Assembly: GCA_022825705.1 (NCBI GenBank)
Contig: JAJDWH010000010.1
Location: 186,001 to 250,000 of the forward strand
Origin: Alphaproteobacteria bacterium
Lineage (GTDB): Bacteria > Pseudomonadota > Alphaproteobacteria > TMED109
Length of the DNA: 64,000 bases
Reading direction: 5' to 3'
Part shown: positions 8,193-18,346 of the stretch, in pieces
Layout: each line of letters starts with the position of its first letter
Numbering within the stretch: the stretch's first letter is position 1
The notes under the pieces: model-generated
The model's input: the letters and a program-made list of their open reading frames with translations, nothing else
Database searches by the model: none
Told to the model about the DNA's origin: nothing
Translations under genes and position numbers: made by a program

Positions 8193-10907
8193 GTGACCCA
8201 GCTGACGATTCCGGCCTTCGATGTGGCCTCCGAGACCGAGTCCCGCGAACGCGGCGCAAAGGGTCTCACGCCGATGTTCCAGCAGTACTTCGCTGTCAAG
8301 GAGCAGCATCCAGGCTGCATCCTCTTCTTCCGGATGGGCGACTTCTACGAACTCTTCTTCGAGGACGCGGAGAAGGTCGCCGCAGAACTCGACATCGTGT
8401 TGACCACGCGTGGCGTGAGCGAGGGCGAACCGGTCCCGATGTGCGGGGTCCCGGCGCACGCGAGCGAGAACTATCTGGCCCGGCTCACGCGCAGGGGTTT
8501 CCGGATCGCCGTGTGCGAGCAGGTGGAACGTCCGGAACAGGCCCGGCGGCGCGGGCACCGTGCCGTCCTCAAGCGGGAAGTGGTGCAGGTGGTGACCCCC
8601 GGTACCGTGGTCGACGAGCACTTGCTGGAGGCTCGCGAGAACAGCTTCCTGGCGGGGCTGGCGCAGATCAGCTCCCAGCTGGCCGTGGCCTTTGCGGACA
8701 TCTCGACCGGAGAGGTAGAAGTGGAGGCGGTGGACCTCGAAGGTCTGGAGGCCGCGCTGGCGCGGGACGGCACCCGGGAAATCATCGTGGCCGATGCCTT
8801 GGCACGCCAGCCCGAGATCCAAGCTGTCTTGGAGGCGCACGACGCCGTGGTCACCGAATTGCCGGCTGCCCGCTTTACGTTCGAATCGTCGGAACGCCGA
8901 GTCCGGGAGCACTACCAGGTGCTGGCGCTGGATGCCTTCGGCGCGTTTACCCGCGCCGAGGTCACGGCCCTTGGCGCCGTGTTCGACTATGCGGAGCTTA
9001 CCCAGCAGGAAAGCCTGCCCGTGTTCCTGCCGCCCCGGCGGGTGGAGCCGGACGGATATCTCGGGATTGACGCGGCCACGCATCGCAATCTCGAACTGAC
9101 CCGCTCGCTCGCTGGTGCCCACAGCGGGTCGCTGCTGGAGGCCGTCGATCGCACCGTGACCGCTGCGGGAGCGCGCCGCCTGGCCAGCGATCTCGCACGG
9201 CCACTGACCGATTGCGATCGCATCGCCACGCGCCACGACCGGGTCGAGTGGCTGGTCGCCGAGGAAGAGGTTCGGACGCGGGTGCGGTCAGACTTGCGAC
9301 GGGCTCCGGACAGTGCGCGAGCGCTGTCGCGCATCGCCTTCAGACGCGGCGGGCCCCGCGACCTCCGGCATATCGCGGACGCCCTGGCTGTGGCGGCGGA
9401 CGTGCGGGCGCAGCTCATGGGCTGCGAACGCCCGCTGCCGCTCGGCCTGCAGGCAGTCTTCGAGGCGCTGGACGGGGAGGCGGGCCTCGCCGCACTGCTC
9501 GGCCGCGCCATCGAAGTGGACGCGCCGCGCCTGGTGCGCGACGGCGGTTTCGTGCGGCCCGGCTTCCGGACGGACCTCGACGAGCAGCGCGCCCTTCGGG
9601 ACGAGTCGCGGCGCCTGATCGCCGCCATGCAGGCAGAGGAGCGCGAGTCGACGGGGGTGCACACGCTCAAGATCCGACACAACCGGGTGCTGGGCTACTT
9701 CCTCGAGGTGCCGTCCGGCCAGACCGAGAAGCTCAAGGCCGGCGACGCGGACGGCCGATTCCAGCTCCGCCAGACCCTGGCCGGCGCGTCCCGCTTCATG
9801 ACGCCGGAACTTGCCTCGCTCGCCGAGCGGATCGAACTGGCGGGCGACCGGGTCCGGGCCATCGAGGAGCAGGTGTTCGCCGAACTCTCCGAACAGGTGC
9901 TGGCCCGGAGCGAGCCGGTGCAGCGGATCGCCAGGGCGCTGGCCGCCCTCGATGTTGCCCAGGGGTTTGCCGAAATCGCCCGGGAGCGGAACTACGTGCG
10001 CCCCGCCATGCACCCGGAGACCCGCTTCCGGGTGATCGGCGGCAGGCATGCGGTCGTGGAAGCCGCCGTCGACGGGACGTTTGTCACCAACGACTGTCAG
10101 CTCGACGATGCCGAACGAATCTGGCTGGTGACGGGTCCGAACATGGCGGGCAAGAGCACCTTTCTTCGCCAGAATGCCTTGATCGTCGTGCTGGCGCAGG
10201 CTGGAGGCTACGTGCCGGCCGAGACCGCCGAGATCGGTGTGGTCGACCGGCTGTTCAGCCGCGTGGGCGCCGCGGACGACCTGGCCCGGGGCCGGTCGAC
10301 CTTCATGGTCGAGATGGTGGAGACGGCTGCCATCCTCAATCAGGCGAGTCCCCGGTCGTTCGTCATCCTCGATGAAGTGGGCCGGGGAACGGCCACCTTC
10401 GACGGTCTCTCGATCGCCTGGGCCACGGTCGAGTACCTGCACGGGCGCAACCGGTGCCGGTCGCTGTTCGCCACGCACTACCACGAACTCACACAGCTGG
10501 CCGAGCGCCTCGACGCCCTGGCCTGCCGGACGCTGCATGTGCGGGAGTGGAAGGGCGAGGTGGTGTTCCTCTATGCCATGGTCTCGGGGGTCAGTTCACG
10601 CGCCTACGGGATCGACGTCGGCCGCCTCGCCGGTCTTCCCGGCGAGGTCCTGGACCGGGCCAGACAGATTCTCGCGCGCCTCGAGGCCGAGGGCGGCACC
10701 GTGCGCGGCGCCACGCTGTCCGCGCTGCCGCCGCCGACCGAGCCGGAATCCGATCCGGTCGCCGACCTCCTGGATGGGGTCGACCCGGATTCGCTGTCCC
10801 CGCGAGGCGCCCTGGAACTCGTCTATCGACTCGTGGAATTGCGGCGGAATGGGTATAAGACGGTATCGAACTCGGGAGACAGCGCCGGCTCAACGTCGCC
10901 TAACTGA
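8193..10907 (+). CDS. mutS: DNA mismatch repair protein MutS
   Basis: A full-length MutS of 904 residues. The mismatch-reading motif is FRMGDFYELFFEDA, where the conserved F-x-E is DFYE. The ATPase has Walker A GPNMAGKST near residue 650 and Walker B/signature VILDEVGRGT near residue 725, followed by the conserved FATHYHEL. The GTG start adds about 25 residues before the usual beginning (MFQQYFAVKEQHP), so a later start cannot be excluded. MutS binds mismatches and recruits MutL, whose gene is also in this window at 44508. The mutS-glnD-murJ-trpS order is common in alphaproteobacteria. Confidence 0.97.
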   Translation: MTQLTIPAFDVASETESRERGAKGLTPMFQQYFAVKEQHPGCILFFRMGDFYELFFEDAEKVAAELDIVLTTRGVSEGEPVPMCGVPAHASENYLARLTRRGFRIAVCEQVERPEQARRRGHRAVLKREVVQVVTPGTVVDEHLLEARENSFLAGLAQISSQLAVAFADISTGEVEVEAVDLEGLEAALARDGTREIIVADALARQPEIQAVLEAHDAVVTELPAARFTFESSERRVREHYQVLALDAFGAFTRAEVTALGAVFDYAELTQQESLPVFLPPRRVEPDGYLGIDAATHRNLELTRSLAGAHSGSLLEAVDRTVTAAGARRLASDLARPLTDCDRIATRHDRVEWLVAEEEVRTRVRSDLRRAPDSARALSRIAFRRGGPRDLRHIADALAVAADVRAQLMGCERPLPLGLQAVFEALDGEAGLAALLGRAIEVDAPRLVRDGGFVRPGFRTDLDEQRALRDESRRLIAAMQAEERESTGVHTLKIRHNRVLGYFLEVPSGQTEKLKAGDADGRFQLRQTLAGASRFMTPELASLAERIELAGDRVRAIEEQVFAELSEQVLARSEPVQRIARALAALDVAQGFAEIARERNYVRPAMHPETRFRVIGGRHAVVEAAVDGTFVTNDCQLDDAERIWLVTGPNMAGKSTFLRQNALIVVLAQAGGYVPAETAEIGVVDRLFSRVGAADDLARGRSTFMVEMVETAAILNQASPRSFVILDEVGRGTATFDGLSIAWATVEYLHGRNRCRSLFATHYHELTQLAERLDALACRTLHVREWKGEVVFLYAMVSGVSSRAYGIDVGRLAGLPGEVLDRARQILARLEAEGGTVRGATLSALPPPTEPESDPVADLLDGVDPDSLSPRGALELVYRLVELRRNGYKTVSNSGDSAGSTSPN

Positions 10908-10968
10908 CGGCGGAAATGGGGGTTTCGGTCCCCGTGCGGAGCGGGGTCGGGGCTTGAGATGAGCGGTC

Positions 10969-13716
10969 ATGGATATCGCTGAGCCGAGAAAGATCATCGC
11001 GCGGCGCGCGCTGGTCACCGAGGCGGAAGCCCTGCGCGGACGGGCCGACGGGCCCGAGGCCTGGCGGCAGGAGCTGGCTGGTCTGCTGCGTGGCGCCGTC
11101 GCGGCCGGACGGGACGAGATTCAAGCCCGTTTCCGAGACAGCGGACACGGCCTCGCAACGGTCCGTGAACACGCATTCCTGCTCGACCAGGTGCTGGCGT
11201 TTCTGGTGGACGGAGCCCGCACGGGCGCCCTGGTGGACGACGCGGTCGTCGATGACATGGCGGTGCTCGCGGTGGGCGGATACGGACGCCGGGAGGTCTG
11301 CCCGCACTCGGACGTCGACGTGCTGTTCCTTACGAGCACGCAGCCGGGGCCGGCAACCCGGGACTTGATCCAGTTCATTCTGTACGTGCTCTGGGATCTC
11401 AATTTCACCGTCGGCCACGCCGTGCGCAGCGTCGATGAATGCGTGCGTGCCGCCCGGTCGGACTGGACCATTGCCACGAACCTGCTGGACCAGCGTTTCG
11501 TGTACGGCAACCAGAAGACGGCTGGACGGTTCCGGCGGCAATTCCGGACCAAGGTGGTCGAGCGCCTCGGCGCCGCGTTCGTGCAGGCCAAGGTGCTGGA
11601 GCGGGACCGACGTCACATCCGCATGGGCGATACGCGCTACGTCAACGAACCCAACCTGAAGGAGGGGAAGGGAGGCCTCCGCGACCTCCATCTGCTCCGC
11701 TGGATCGTCCAGATCCTGTACGGCCGGGACGACATGCGCGTGGCCGTCGAGCATGGCCTGTTCTCCGAGGCCGACCGGGTCGCGTTTGAGCGCGCCCTGC
11801 AGTTCCTGCTCTCGGTGCGCTGCCACCTTCATTTCGAAAGCGGGCGCGCGGAAGAACGCGTGATGTTCGACCTGCAGCCGCCGCTCGCGGAGCGCATGGG
11901 TTACCGGGACCGCCCCGGCGCCAACCGCATCGAGCGGTTCATGAAGCACTACTTCCTGACGACCAAGCGCGTCGGCGAGATTACCGGAGCCGTGCTGTCC
12001 AACCTGCGCGAGCAGCGCCGGGCCCGGTCGATGTTTGGCTGGCTGCGCCTTCCCGCCCGGAAGGTCGAAGGATTCGAAGTGCGGAACGGCGAAATGGTCC
12101 TGCCGGACGCCACCGTCTTTGACCGCTTCCCGATCGAAATCCTGAAGACGTTCCGGGTGGCGGCCGAGCACGGGTTGCTGCTGCACCCGGCGTTGCGCCG
12201 CGAACTCCAGGCGCGGGTCCGCCTGATTGACGGTCTCCGTGCGGACGTCGAGGCCGGGGGCGTGTTTCTCGATCTCCTGGCCTCGACCAACGACCCGGAA
12301 CCGGTACTCCGCCAGATGGCGGAGACGGGCGTGCTGGGCCGCTTCGTTCCGGACTTCGGGCGCGTGGTCGCCCAGACCCAGCACGACATGTACCACGTCT
12401 ACACCGTCGACGAGCACACGATCCGCGCCGTCGGCATGCTGTCAGCGATTGAGCGGGGAACCGCTCCGGACGATCTCGCGCGGGTCTCACGCGTGGCCCG
12501 CAACCTCCAGTCGCGCCGGGTCCTGTACCTGGCCGTGTTCCTGCATGACATCGCGAAGGGAAGGGGTGGCGACCACTCGATTCTCGGGGCCGAGATCGCG
12601 CACGAACTGGGCCCCAGGCTGGGGCTGGACGCCGAGGAAACCGAGACGGTCGCGTGGCTGGTGCTCGAGCACCTGTACCTGTCCGGGATGGCATTCAAGC
12701 GTGATGTCCAGGATCCACAGACAGTCGCCGACATCGTCGCCCACATCCAGTCGCCGGAACGTCTGCGGCTTCTCTACGTGCTCACGGCCTGCGATATCGC
12801 CGCGGTCGGACCAGGGGTCTGGACGAGGTGGAAGGCCGATCTGCTCGAGGAGGCGTTCGACATGGCGCTGGCCGTCATGCAGGGGGCGAGTCTGAAAGAC
12901 ACCCACGACGAGCGGATCGAGCAGACCATGGAAGGGTTCCGCGCCCTGATGACCGACTGGCCGGCGGCCGATGTCGATGCATTCGTCCAGCGCTGCCGGG
13001 CGCACTTCTGGGCTGTGCACGACTCGGACACCCTCGCGCGCGTTGCCCGCGCCGTCCGTGCGGCCGATCAGGCCGGCCGCCCCCTGGCGCTCGATTGGCA
13101 CGTCCGTGCCGGCGGCCGCACGGCGGAAATCACGGTCTACGCCCCGGATCAGCGCGGTCAGTTTGCGCGGATCGTGTCTGCCATCACCCTTGCCGAGGCG
13201 AGCGTCGCCGATGCCAAGGTCATGACGTCCCGCGACGGCATGGCGATGGATACCTTCCTGATCGAGGCGCAAAGCGGTGCCGCCTTCGACGACCCGCGGC
13301 GCATCAAGACGCTGCTCGCCTCGATCGAGAAGTTCATCCGGGACGAGCCTGACGTCGCGCACATTCTCCACGAGGTGCGGCCCCGTTTCCGTAGCCGTAC
13401 CGACGTGTTCCGGGTCGCCCCGCGCGTGCGTGCCGATAACGATGCGAGCACCACCCGTACCGTGATCGAGATCGAGGCGCGCGACCAGCCCGGACTGCTG
13501 CTGGCCATCGCGGGGGCACTGCTCGAGCTGGGGGTTTCCGTGTCGGGCGCCCGGGTCTCGACGTACGGCGAACGGGCGATCGACGTGTTCTATGTGCAGA
13601 ACGGTTTCGGCGGCAAGATCACCGAAGGCGCCGAACTGGAGCGGGTCCGTCAGCACTTGCTCGGGGTCCTGTCCGCCATGCCCGGAAACGCCGTCGCGGA
13701 TCCGAAGGCTGCCTGA
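10969..13716 (+). CDS. glnD: Bifunctional uridylyltransferase/uridylyl-removing enzyme GlnD
   Basis: The 915-residue enzyme uridylylates and de-uridylylates PII proteins in response to glutamine, controlling nitrogen assimilation. The N-terminal nucleotidyltransferase motif is GGYGRREVCPHSDVDVLFL. The central HD domain shows FLHDIAKGRGGDHS, and two C-terminal ACT domains are seen (for example AEITVYAPDQRGQFA and RTVIEIEARDQPGLLLAI). Length and domain order match the family. It starts 61 bases after mutS and is followed within 25 bases by murJ. Confidence 0.97.
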   Translation: MDIAEPRKIIARRALVTEAEALRGRADGPEAWRQELAGLLRGAVAAGRDEIQARFRDSGHGLATVREHAFLLDQVLAFLVDGARTGALVDDAVVDDMAVLAVGGYGRREVCPHSDVDVLFLTSTQPGPATRDLIQFILYVLWDLNFTVGHAVRSVDECVRAARSDWTIATNLLDQRFVYGNQKTAGRFRRQFRTKVVERLGAAFVQAKVLERDRRHIRMGDTRYVNEPNLKEGKGGLRDLHLLRWIVQILYGRDDMRVAVEHGLFSEADRVAFERALQFLLSVRCHLHFESGRAEERVMFDLQPPLAERMGYRDRPGANRIERFMKHYFLTTKRVGEITGAVLSNLREQRRARSMFGWLRLPARKVEGFEVRNGEMVLPDATVFDRFPIEILKTFRVAAEHGLLLHPALRRELQARVRLIDGLRADVEAGGVFLDLLASTNDPEPVLRQMAETGVLGRFVPDFGRVVAQTQHDMYHVYTVDEHTIRAVGMLSAIERGTAPDDLARVSRVARNLQSRRVLYLAVFLHDIAKGRGGDHSILGAEIAHELGPRLGLDAEETETVAWLVLEHLYLSGMAFKRDVQDPQTVADIVAHIQSPERLRLLYVLTACDIAAVGPGVWTRWKADLLEEAFDMALAVMQGASLKDTHDERIEQTMEGFRALMTDWPAADVDAFVQRCRAHFWAVHDSDTLARVARAVRAADQAGRPLALDWHVRAGGRTAEITVYAPDQRGQFARIVSAITLAEASVADAKVMTSRDGMAMDTFLIEAQSGAAFDDPRRIKTLLASIEKFIRDEPDVAHILHEVRPRFRSRTDVFRVAPRVRADNDASTTRTVIEIEARDQPGLLLAIAGALLELGVSVSGARVSTYGERAIDVFYVQNGFGGKITEGAELERVRQHLLGVLSAMPGNAVADPKAA

Positions 13717-13738
13717 GCCTGCGCCGGGAATTCGACGC

Positions 13739-15283
13739 ATGTTCGCCCCCGTCGCCACCGTCGGGGGACTGACGCTCGCCAGCCGCGCCCTCGGTCTCGT
13801 CCGTGACCTCCTGATCGCCGCCGCCCTCGGTGCCGGCCCCCTTGCGGACGCGTTCTTTCTGGCGCTCAGGCTCCCGAACCTGTTTCGGGCGCTCTTTGCC
13901 GAGGGCGCATTCTCGGCGGCGTTCGTGCCGGTGTTCGCCGCGCGGCTCGAGCAGGAAGGCCAGGATGCCGCCCGCGCGTTCGGCGCGGCCGTCGCTTCCG
14001 TGCTGCTGATCGTGCTGGTTCCCTTCACGCTGCTCGCCGAATGGCTCATGCCGACGGTGGTAGCGGTGCTCGCGCCGGGGTTTCCGGAGACGGGGGAGCG
14101 TTTCCAGGCCGCGCTGTCGCTGGCGCGCATTACCTTCCCCTACCTCGCCCTGATCACGATGACGGCGTTCTTCGCGGCCGTTCTCAACGCCATTTTCCGG
14201 TTTGCCGCCGCTGCCGCTGCTCCCCTTCTTCTCAACCTCTCGCTGATCGGCGCGCTGCTGCTGGCAGCCGGGTGGTTCGAAACGCCGGCGCACGCACTGG
14301 TCTGGGGCGTGCTGGTGGGCGGCGTGGCGCAGCTCGCGCTGGTCAGCGTGGATTGTTGGCGCGCCGGCATGCCGATCCTCCCGGGCCGGCCGCGGCTCAC
14401 GCCGGAACTCCGGAAGTTCGGGCGTCTGATGGTGCCCGGCGTGATCGGCTCGGGCGTGACCCAGTTCAACGTCGTGATCGGCACGATGTTCGCCAGCGTC
14501 GTACCCGGCGCCGTCGCTTGGCTGAACTATGCGCACCATCTTGTGCATCTGCCGATCGCCGTCGTCGGCCTCGCTGTCCGAACCGCCCTGCTCCCTGCGC
14601 TCTCGCGGCGGCTGCACGGTGCCGGCGCGGCGACGGGGCAAACCGAGCAACAGCAGGCCACGGCAATCGCACTGGGCCTGTCGGTGCCGGCGGCGGTTGG
14701 CCTGTGGGCGGTGGCGGAACTCGCGATCGAGGTGCTGTTCGAGCGCGGCTCGTTTACCCCGGCGGACACGGCTGCCACGGCGGCAGCACTCAGGGCCTAC
14801 GCATGGGGGCTGCCCGCGATGGTGCTGGCGCAGGCTCTGGTCGCGTCGTTCTTCGCCCGCTTTGATACCGCCACGCCGGTGAAGATCGCCGCCGCCGCGA
14901 TGCTGGTGAACGTCGCGTTCATCGTGCTATTGATGCCGACGCTGGGGCATGTCGGGATTGCGCTCGCGCAATCAGTGTCGGCGTGCGCGCAGGCGGGCCT
15001 GCTCACCGTGCTGGTCGTGCGACGGGGCTACGCGAGGATCAGTCCGGAATCCGTCGGCAAGGGAGTCCGGGTCGTGCTGGCTGCGGCTCCGCTCGTCGCC
15101 CTGGCGTACGTGGCCGATCCCTTGCGCTCCGAATTCGCGGCAGTCGGTCCGTTCGCCGGCGCCGCCACGCTCGTGGTACTCGTGACGGGCGGGGTGGCGG
15201 GTTTCGCGGTTCTGGCGCTCGCCTTCGGCGTGGTGCGTCGCGGAGACGTGACGGCGGCGCTCCGGCGGATTCGTTCCCGATGA
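13739..15283 (+). CDS. murJ: Lipid II flippase MurJ (MviN)
   Basis: A 514-residue polytopic membrane protein of the MOP flippase superfamily. It opens with the MurJ signature VGGLTLASRALGLVRDLLIA and continues with LPNLFRALFAEGAFSAAFVP. It moves the peptidoglycan precursor lipid II across the inner membrane. ATG 13739 gives the expected N-terminus; the frame is open further upstream but would run into glnD. The gene follows glnD after 22 bases. Confidence 0.96.
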   Translation: MFAPVATVGGLTLASRALGLVRDLLIAAALGAGPLADAFFLALRLPNLFRALFAEGAFSAAFVPVFAARLEQEGQDAARAFGAAVASVLLIVLVPFTLLAEWLMPTVVAVLAPGFPETGERFQAALSLARITFPYLALITMTAFFAAVLNAIFRFAAAAAAPLLLNLSLIGALLLAAGWFETPAHALVWGVLVGGVAQLALVSVDCWRAGMPILPGRPRLTPELRKFGRLMVPGVIGSGVTQFNVVIGTMFASVVPGAVAWLNYAHHLVHLPIAVVGLAVRTALLPALSRRLHGAGAATGQTEQQQATAIALGLSVPAAVGLWAVAELAIEVLFERGSFTPADTAATAAALRAYAWGLPAMVLAQALVASFFARFDTATPVKIAAAAMLVNVAFIVLLMPTLGHVGIALAQSVSACAQAGLLTVLVVRRGYARISPESVGKGVRVVLAAAPLVALAYVADPLRSEFAAVGPFAGAATLVVLVTGGVAGFAVLALAFGVVRRGDVTAALRRIRSR

Positions 15284-15381
15284 TCAAGCAGGAATGTCGA
15301 GCCCCACGCGCCTGGGCCCGGCTCCGGTCACGGGCGAGTCTTTGCTATGTTGCCGCACTTCGGAATTGAACGAGATGCCTG

Positions 15382-16404
15382 ATGCCTAGGGTGTTTTCAG
15401 GGGTGCAGCCCACCGGCAACCTGCATTTGGGCAACTATCTGGGTGCCATTCGGAACTTTGTCTCGCTGCAGGATGAGCACGAGACGATCTACTGCGTCGT
15501 GGATCTGCACGCAATCACGGTGCAGCAGGATCCGGCGGCGCTCCGGGAACAGATCCTGGAAGTGGCGGCCACCTTCATCGCGGCCGGCATCGACCCGAAG
15601 CGGAGCATCATCTTCAATCAGTCGCGGGTGGTGCAGCACGCGGAACTGGCGTGGATCTTCAACTGCGTTGCGCGGTTGGGCTGGCTGAACCGGATGACCC
15701 AGTTCAAGGAGAAGGCTGGCAAGCACCGGGAAAACGCTTCGGCGGGGCTCTACGTCTATCCGTGCCTGATGGCGGCCGACATCCTTGCCTACCAGGCAGA
15801 TCGCGTGCCGGTGGGCGATGACCAGCGCCAGCACCTGGAGCTAGCGCGCGACATCGCGCAGAAGTTCAACCACGATTATGGTCGCGAGTTCTTCCCGATC
15901 ATCGAACCGCTGATCCAGGGGCAGGCCACCCGGGTGATGAGCCTGCGCGATGGCCGGGCAAAGATGTCGAAGTCGGACCCGTCCGAGCAATCCCGGATCG
16001 GGCTGACCGACGACGCGGACACGATTGCGAGGAAGATACGGCGGGCAAGGACCGACCCGGAGCGGTTGCCGGATGAGGCCGCACTGGCTGATGACGGCGG
16101 GCTCAGCCCTGATCTGGTCGATGCCAGGCCCGAGGCGGCCAATCTGCTGACGATCTTCGCCGCACTGGCGAGGAAGCCCGTCGCCGACGTCGTCACCTCC
16201 TACGCCGGCGCCGAGTTCAGCCGCTTCAAGACCGATCTCGCAGAGCTTGCGGTGGCGTCGCTGGCGCCGCTCGCGGAACGAACCCGAAGCCTCCTTGACG
16301 AACGGGCGGAACTGGAGGCGATTCTCGACTCCGGTGCAGAACGGGCGACGGCGATTGCGCAACCGGTGGTGAACGAAGTGAAGCGCATCGTCGGCTTCCT
16401 TTAG
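15382..16404 (+). CDS. trpS: Tryptophan--tRNA ligase
   Basis: A class I aminoacyl-tRNA synthetase of 340 residues that charges tRNA-Trp. The HIGH-type motif is [10 protein letters not shown] near the N-terminus and the KMSKS loop is [12 protein letters not shown]-binding features such as [15 protein letters not shown] fit TrpS. Just before the start codon another ATG at 15375 opens a four-codon frame that ends inside trpS. It is the last of the mutS-glnD-murJ-trpS series. Confidence 0.97.
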   Translation: MPRVFSGVQPTGNLHLGNYLGAIRNFVSLQDEHETIYCVVDLHAITVQQDPAALREQILEVAATFIAAGIDPKRSIIFNQSRVVQHAELAWIFNCVARLGWLNRMTQFKEKAGKHRENASAGLYVYPCLMAADILAYQADRVPVGDDQRQHLELARDIAQKFNHDYGREFFPIIEPLIQGQATRVMSLRDGRAKMSKSDPSEQSRIGLTDDADTIARKIRRARTDPERLPDEAALADDGGLSPDLVDARPEAANLLTIFAALARKPVADVVTSYAGAEFSRFKTDLAELAVASLAPLAERTRSLLDERAELEAILDSGAERATAIAQPVVNEVKRIVGFL

Positions 16405-16436
16405 GACGCACCGGGTACGAGCGCAGGCAGCGTCGC

Positions 16437-17345
16437 GTGGAAATCTACCTGCCGATCGCCGGCATGCCGGTCAGCATCCTGCTCCTGCTGGGAATCGGGT
16501 TTGGCACGGGAATCCTGTCCGGGATGTTCGGGCTGGGCGGGGGGTTCCTGACGACGCCGCTGCTGATTCTGATCGGGATTCCGCCGACGGTGGCGGTCGG
16601 TTCGGAGGCAAGTCACATCGCGGCGTCGTCGGTGTCCGGCCTGGTTGCCCACGCCCGGCGCGGCAACGTGGATCTCCGGATGGGGTTGGTGCTCCTCGCC
16701 GGCGGCACGCTGGGCGCGGTCACGGGCTTGGCGATCTTTCGACTCCTCAGCCGCCTCGGCCAGATCGATGACGCGATTTCGCTGATCTACGTCGTGGTCC
16801 TCGGTACTGTCGGCGTACTGATGGGCCTCGAGAGCCTGCGGGCACTGCGACGCCACCGTCTCGGGATACGTTACCGTCCCAGCCGCCAGACCCTCCTGCG
16901 CGGCCTGCCGCTCCGGGTGCCGTTCCGACGGTCAGGCCGATACATGAGCATCGTGCCACCGGTGCTCACCGGGTTCGTCGTCGGTGTGCTGTCGACCATC
17001 ATGGGCGTGGGCGGCGGCTTCATCCTGGTGCCGGCCATGATCTACCTGTTGGGGGTGCCCACGCAGGTGGTCGTTGGCACATCGCTGCTGCAGATCGCGG
17101 TGGTGACAACGATTGCCACGTTTCTTCATGCGGCTTTCAACCAGAATGTCGATCTCCTGCTCGGACTGCTCCTCCTGCTCGGCGCCGTCGTCGGAGCGCA
17201 AATCGGCTCGCGCCTCATGGTCCAGCTGCGCGGGGAGCAAATCCGCTTCCTGATGGCGGGCCTGGTCCTGCTGGTCGTCGTCATGCTGGGGCTCAACCTG
17301 GTGCTCCCGCCCGACGATCCATTCATCGTGGAGCGGGTGCTGTGA
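16437..17345 (+). CDS. Sulfite exporter TauE/SafE (TSUP) family membrane protein
   Basis: This 302-residue protein has about eight hydrophobic segments in two halves, each opening with a glycine-rich motif (GMFGLGGGFLTTP and TIMGVGGGFILVP), as in the TSUP family. Members export sulfite, sulfoacetate or other small anions. The start is GTG 16437. Its stop overlaps the start of the next gene, encoding a TIGR02186 protein, by four bases (GTGA), so the two are likely made together. A sulfite dehydrogenase at 23245 gives a possible link to sulfur metabolism, but the substrate is unknown. Confidence 0.87.
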   Translation: MEIYLPIAGMPVSILLLLGIGFGTGILSGMFGLGGGFLTTPLLILIGIPPTVAVGSEASHIAASSVSGLVAHARRGNVDLRMGLVLLAGGTLGAVTGLAIFRLLSRLGQIDDAISLIYVVVLGTVGVLMGLESLRALRRHRLGIRYRPSRQTLLRGLPLRVPFRRSGRYMSIVPPVLTGFVVGVLSTIMGVGGGFILVPAMIYLLGVPTQVVVGTSLLQIAVVTTIATFLHAAFNQNVDLLLGLLLLLGAVVGAQIGSRLMVQLRGEQIRFLMAGLVLLVVVMLGLNLVLPPDDPFIVERVL

Positions 17346-18076
17346 GAAGGTGGCGGAACGCTCTCGGCCTTGCGGCCGTGGTGGCCGGAGGCGCCGTCTG
17401 CGGGGCCAACGCGCCTGCCCAGATGCCGATGCTGGTGGATCTCGCGAATCATCGGATCCACATCGATGCGGCGTTCACCGGCGCTGACCTCCTGCTCTTC
17501 GGCGCGCTTGACCAGCGGGGCGATGTGGTCGTCAGGGTGGTGGGTCCGCCCACCGACATCGCCGTGCGCCAGAAGATCAACACCGGCGGGATCTGGTTGA
17601 ACGGCAATCGTGTCAATGTGGGTACGGTTCCCTCGTTCTACTCGGTGGCGACGTCGCGCCCGCTGGACGACATCGCTTCTCCCGATCTGCGCCGGGATCT
17701 GGAGCTGGACGTTCGATACCAGGTGAGCGCGGACATCCCGGAGGCGCACCGGGCGGGGTTTATCCGAAATTTCACCCGACGGGGGCTCTACGCTGTGGAG
17801 CAGGTCCCGGTCAAGATCATCGGTGGCCGCCTGTTTCGGGTGACAATTTCCCTGCCGGAGGAGACTCCCCCCGGTGAATACTGGGTGGAAACCCTGCTGT
17901 TTCGAGAGGGGACCCTGACGCACCGCCGGATCAACCGCCTGCTCGTCGAACGCGTCGGCTTCGAGTCGTTCCTGTTCGACCTCGCGCAGGAGCGTCCCGC
18001 GGAGTACGGACTGCTGGCCGTGGTGCTGGCGCTGGCAATGGGGGTCACTGCAGCCGAAGTGTTCCGCCGGGTGTAG
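17342..18076 (+). CDS. TIGR02186-family protein, membrane-anchored, partner of the TSUP exporter
   Basis: A 244-residue protein with an N-terminal signal segment (ALGLAAVVAGGAVCGA), a periplasmic beta-rich body (for example GADLLLFGALDQRGDVVVRV) and one C-terminal membrane helix near residues 221-240. It matches the conserved family TIGR02186, typically encoded directly after a TauE/SafE exporter; its biochemical role is unknown. The GTG start lies inside the stop of the exporter gene, so coupling is strong. A periplasmic accessory role for the exporter is inferred. Confidence 0.82.
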   Translation: MRRWRNALGLAAVVAGGAVCGANAPAQMPMLVDLANHRIHIDAAFTGADLLLFGALDQRGDVVVRVVGPPTDIAVRQKINTGGIWLNGNRVNVGTVPSFYSVATSRPLDDIASPDLRRDLELDVRYQVSADIPEAHRAGFIRNFTRRGLYAVEQVPVKIIGGRLFRVTISLPEETPPGEYWVETLLFREGTLTHRRINRLLVERVGFESFLFDLAQERPAEYGLLAVVLALAMGVTAAEVFRRV

Positions 18077-18346
18077 CACGTAACCGACCGCGAGCACCTG
18101 TAAGCGTGCTAACGCGGAACTGAAACGATCTCCATATTTTGGCAAGCATCACACAACGTTGGACACCAGAGCCGGCCGGAGTTGGATGAACGTGGCACGG
18201 GTGCGCAGCCGAGGGCGTAGCGCCGGTCGCCGCCATTGGGGGAGCGCCACAGGCGTTCGCGCAAGTGTCGGACCGTGCACAGGTTTCCCAGGCTGATTTC
18301 CCTGCGAATCTGGCTCCTGCCAAGCCATCGTCGGTTGCAGGCGGCA
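18077..18346. other. Intergenic region, no gene seen
   Basis: This is the space between convergent genes (TIGR02186 on plus, the MFS transporter on minus). A minus-strand frame of about 58 codons with several cysteines crosses it but matches nothing I recognise and has no convincing start. Confidence 0.5.

Noticed and set aside
10900..12417. 505-codon minus-strand frame opposite glnD
   Set aside because: Shadow frame; glnD has all expected domains on the plus strand.
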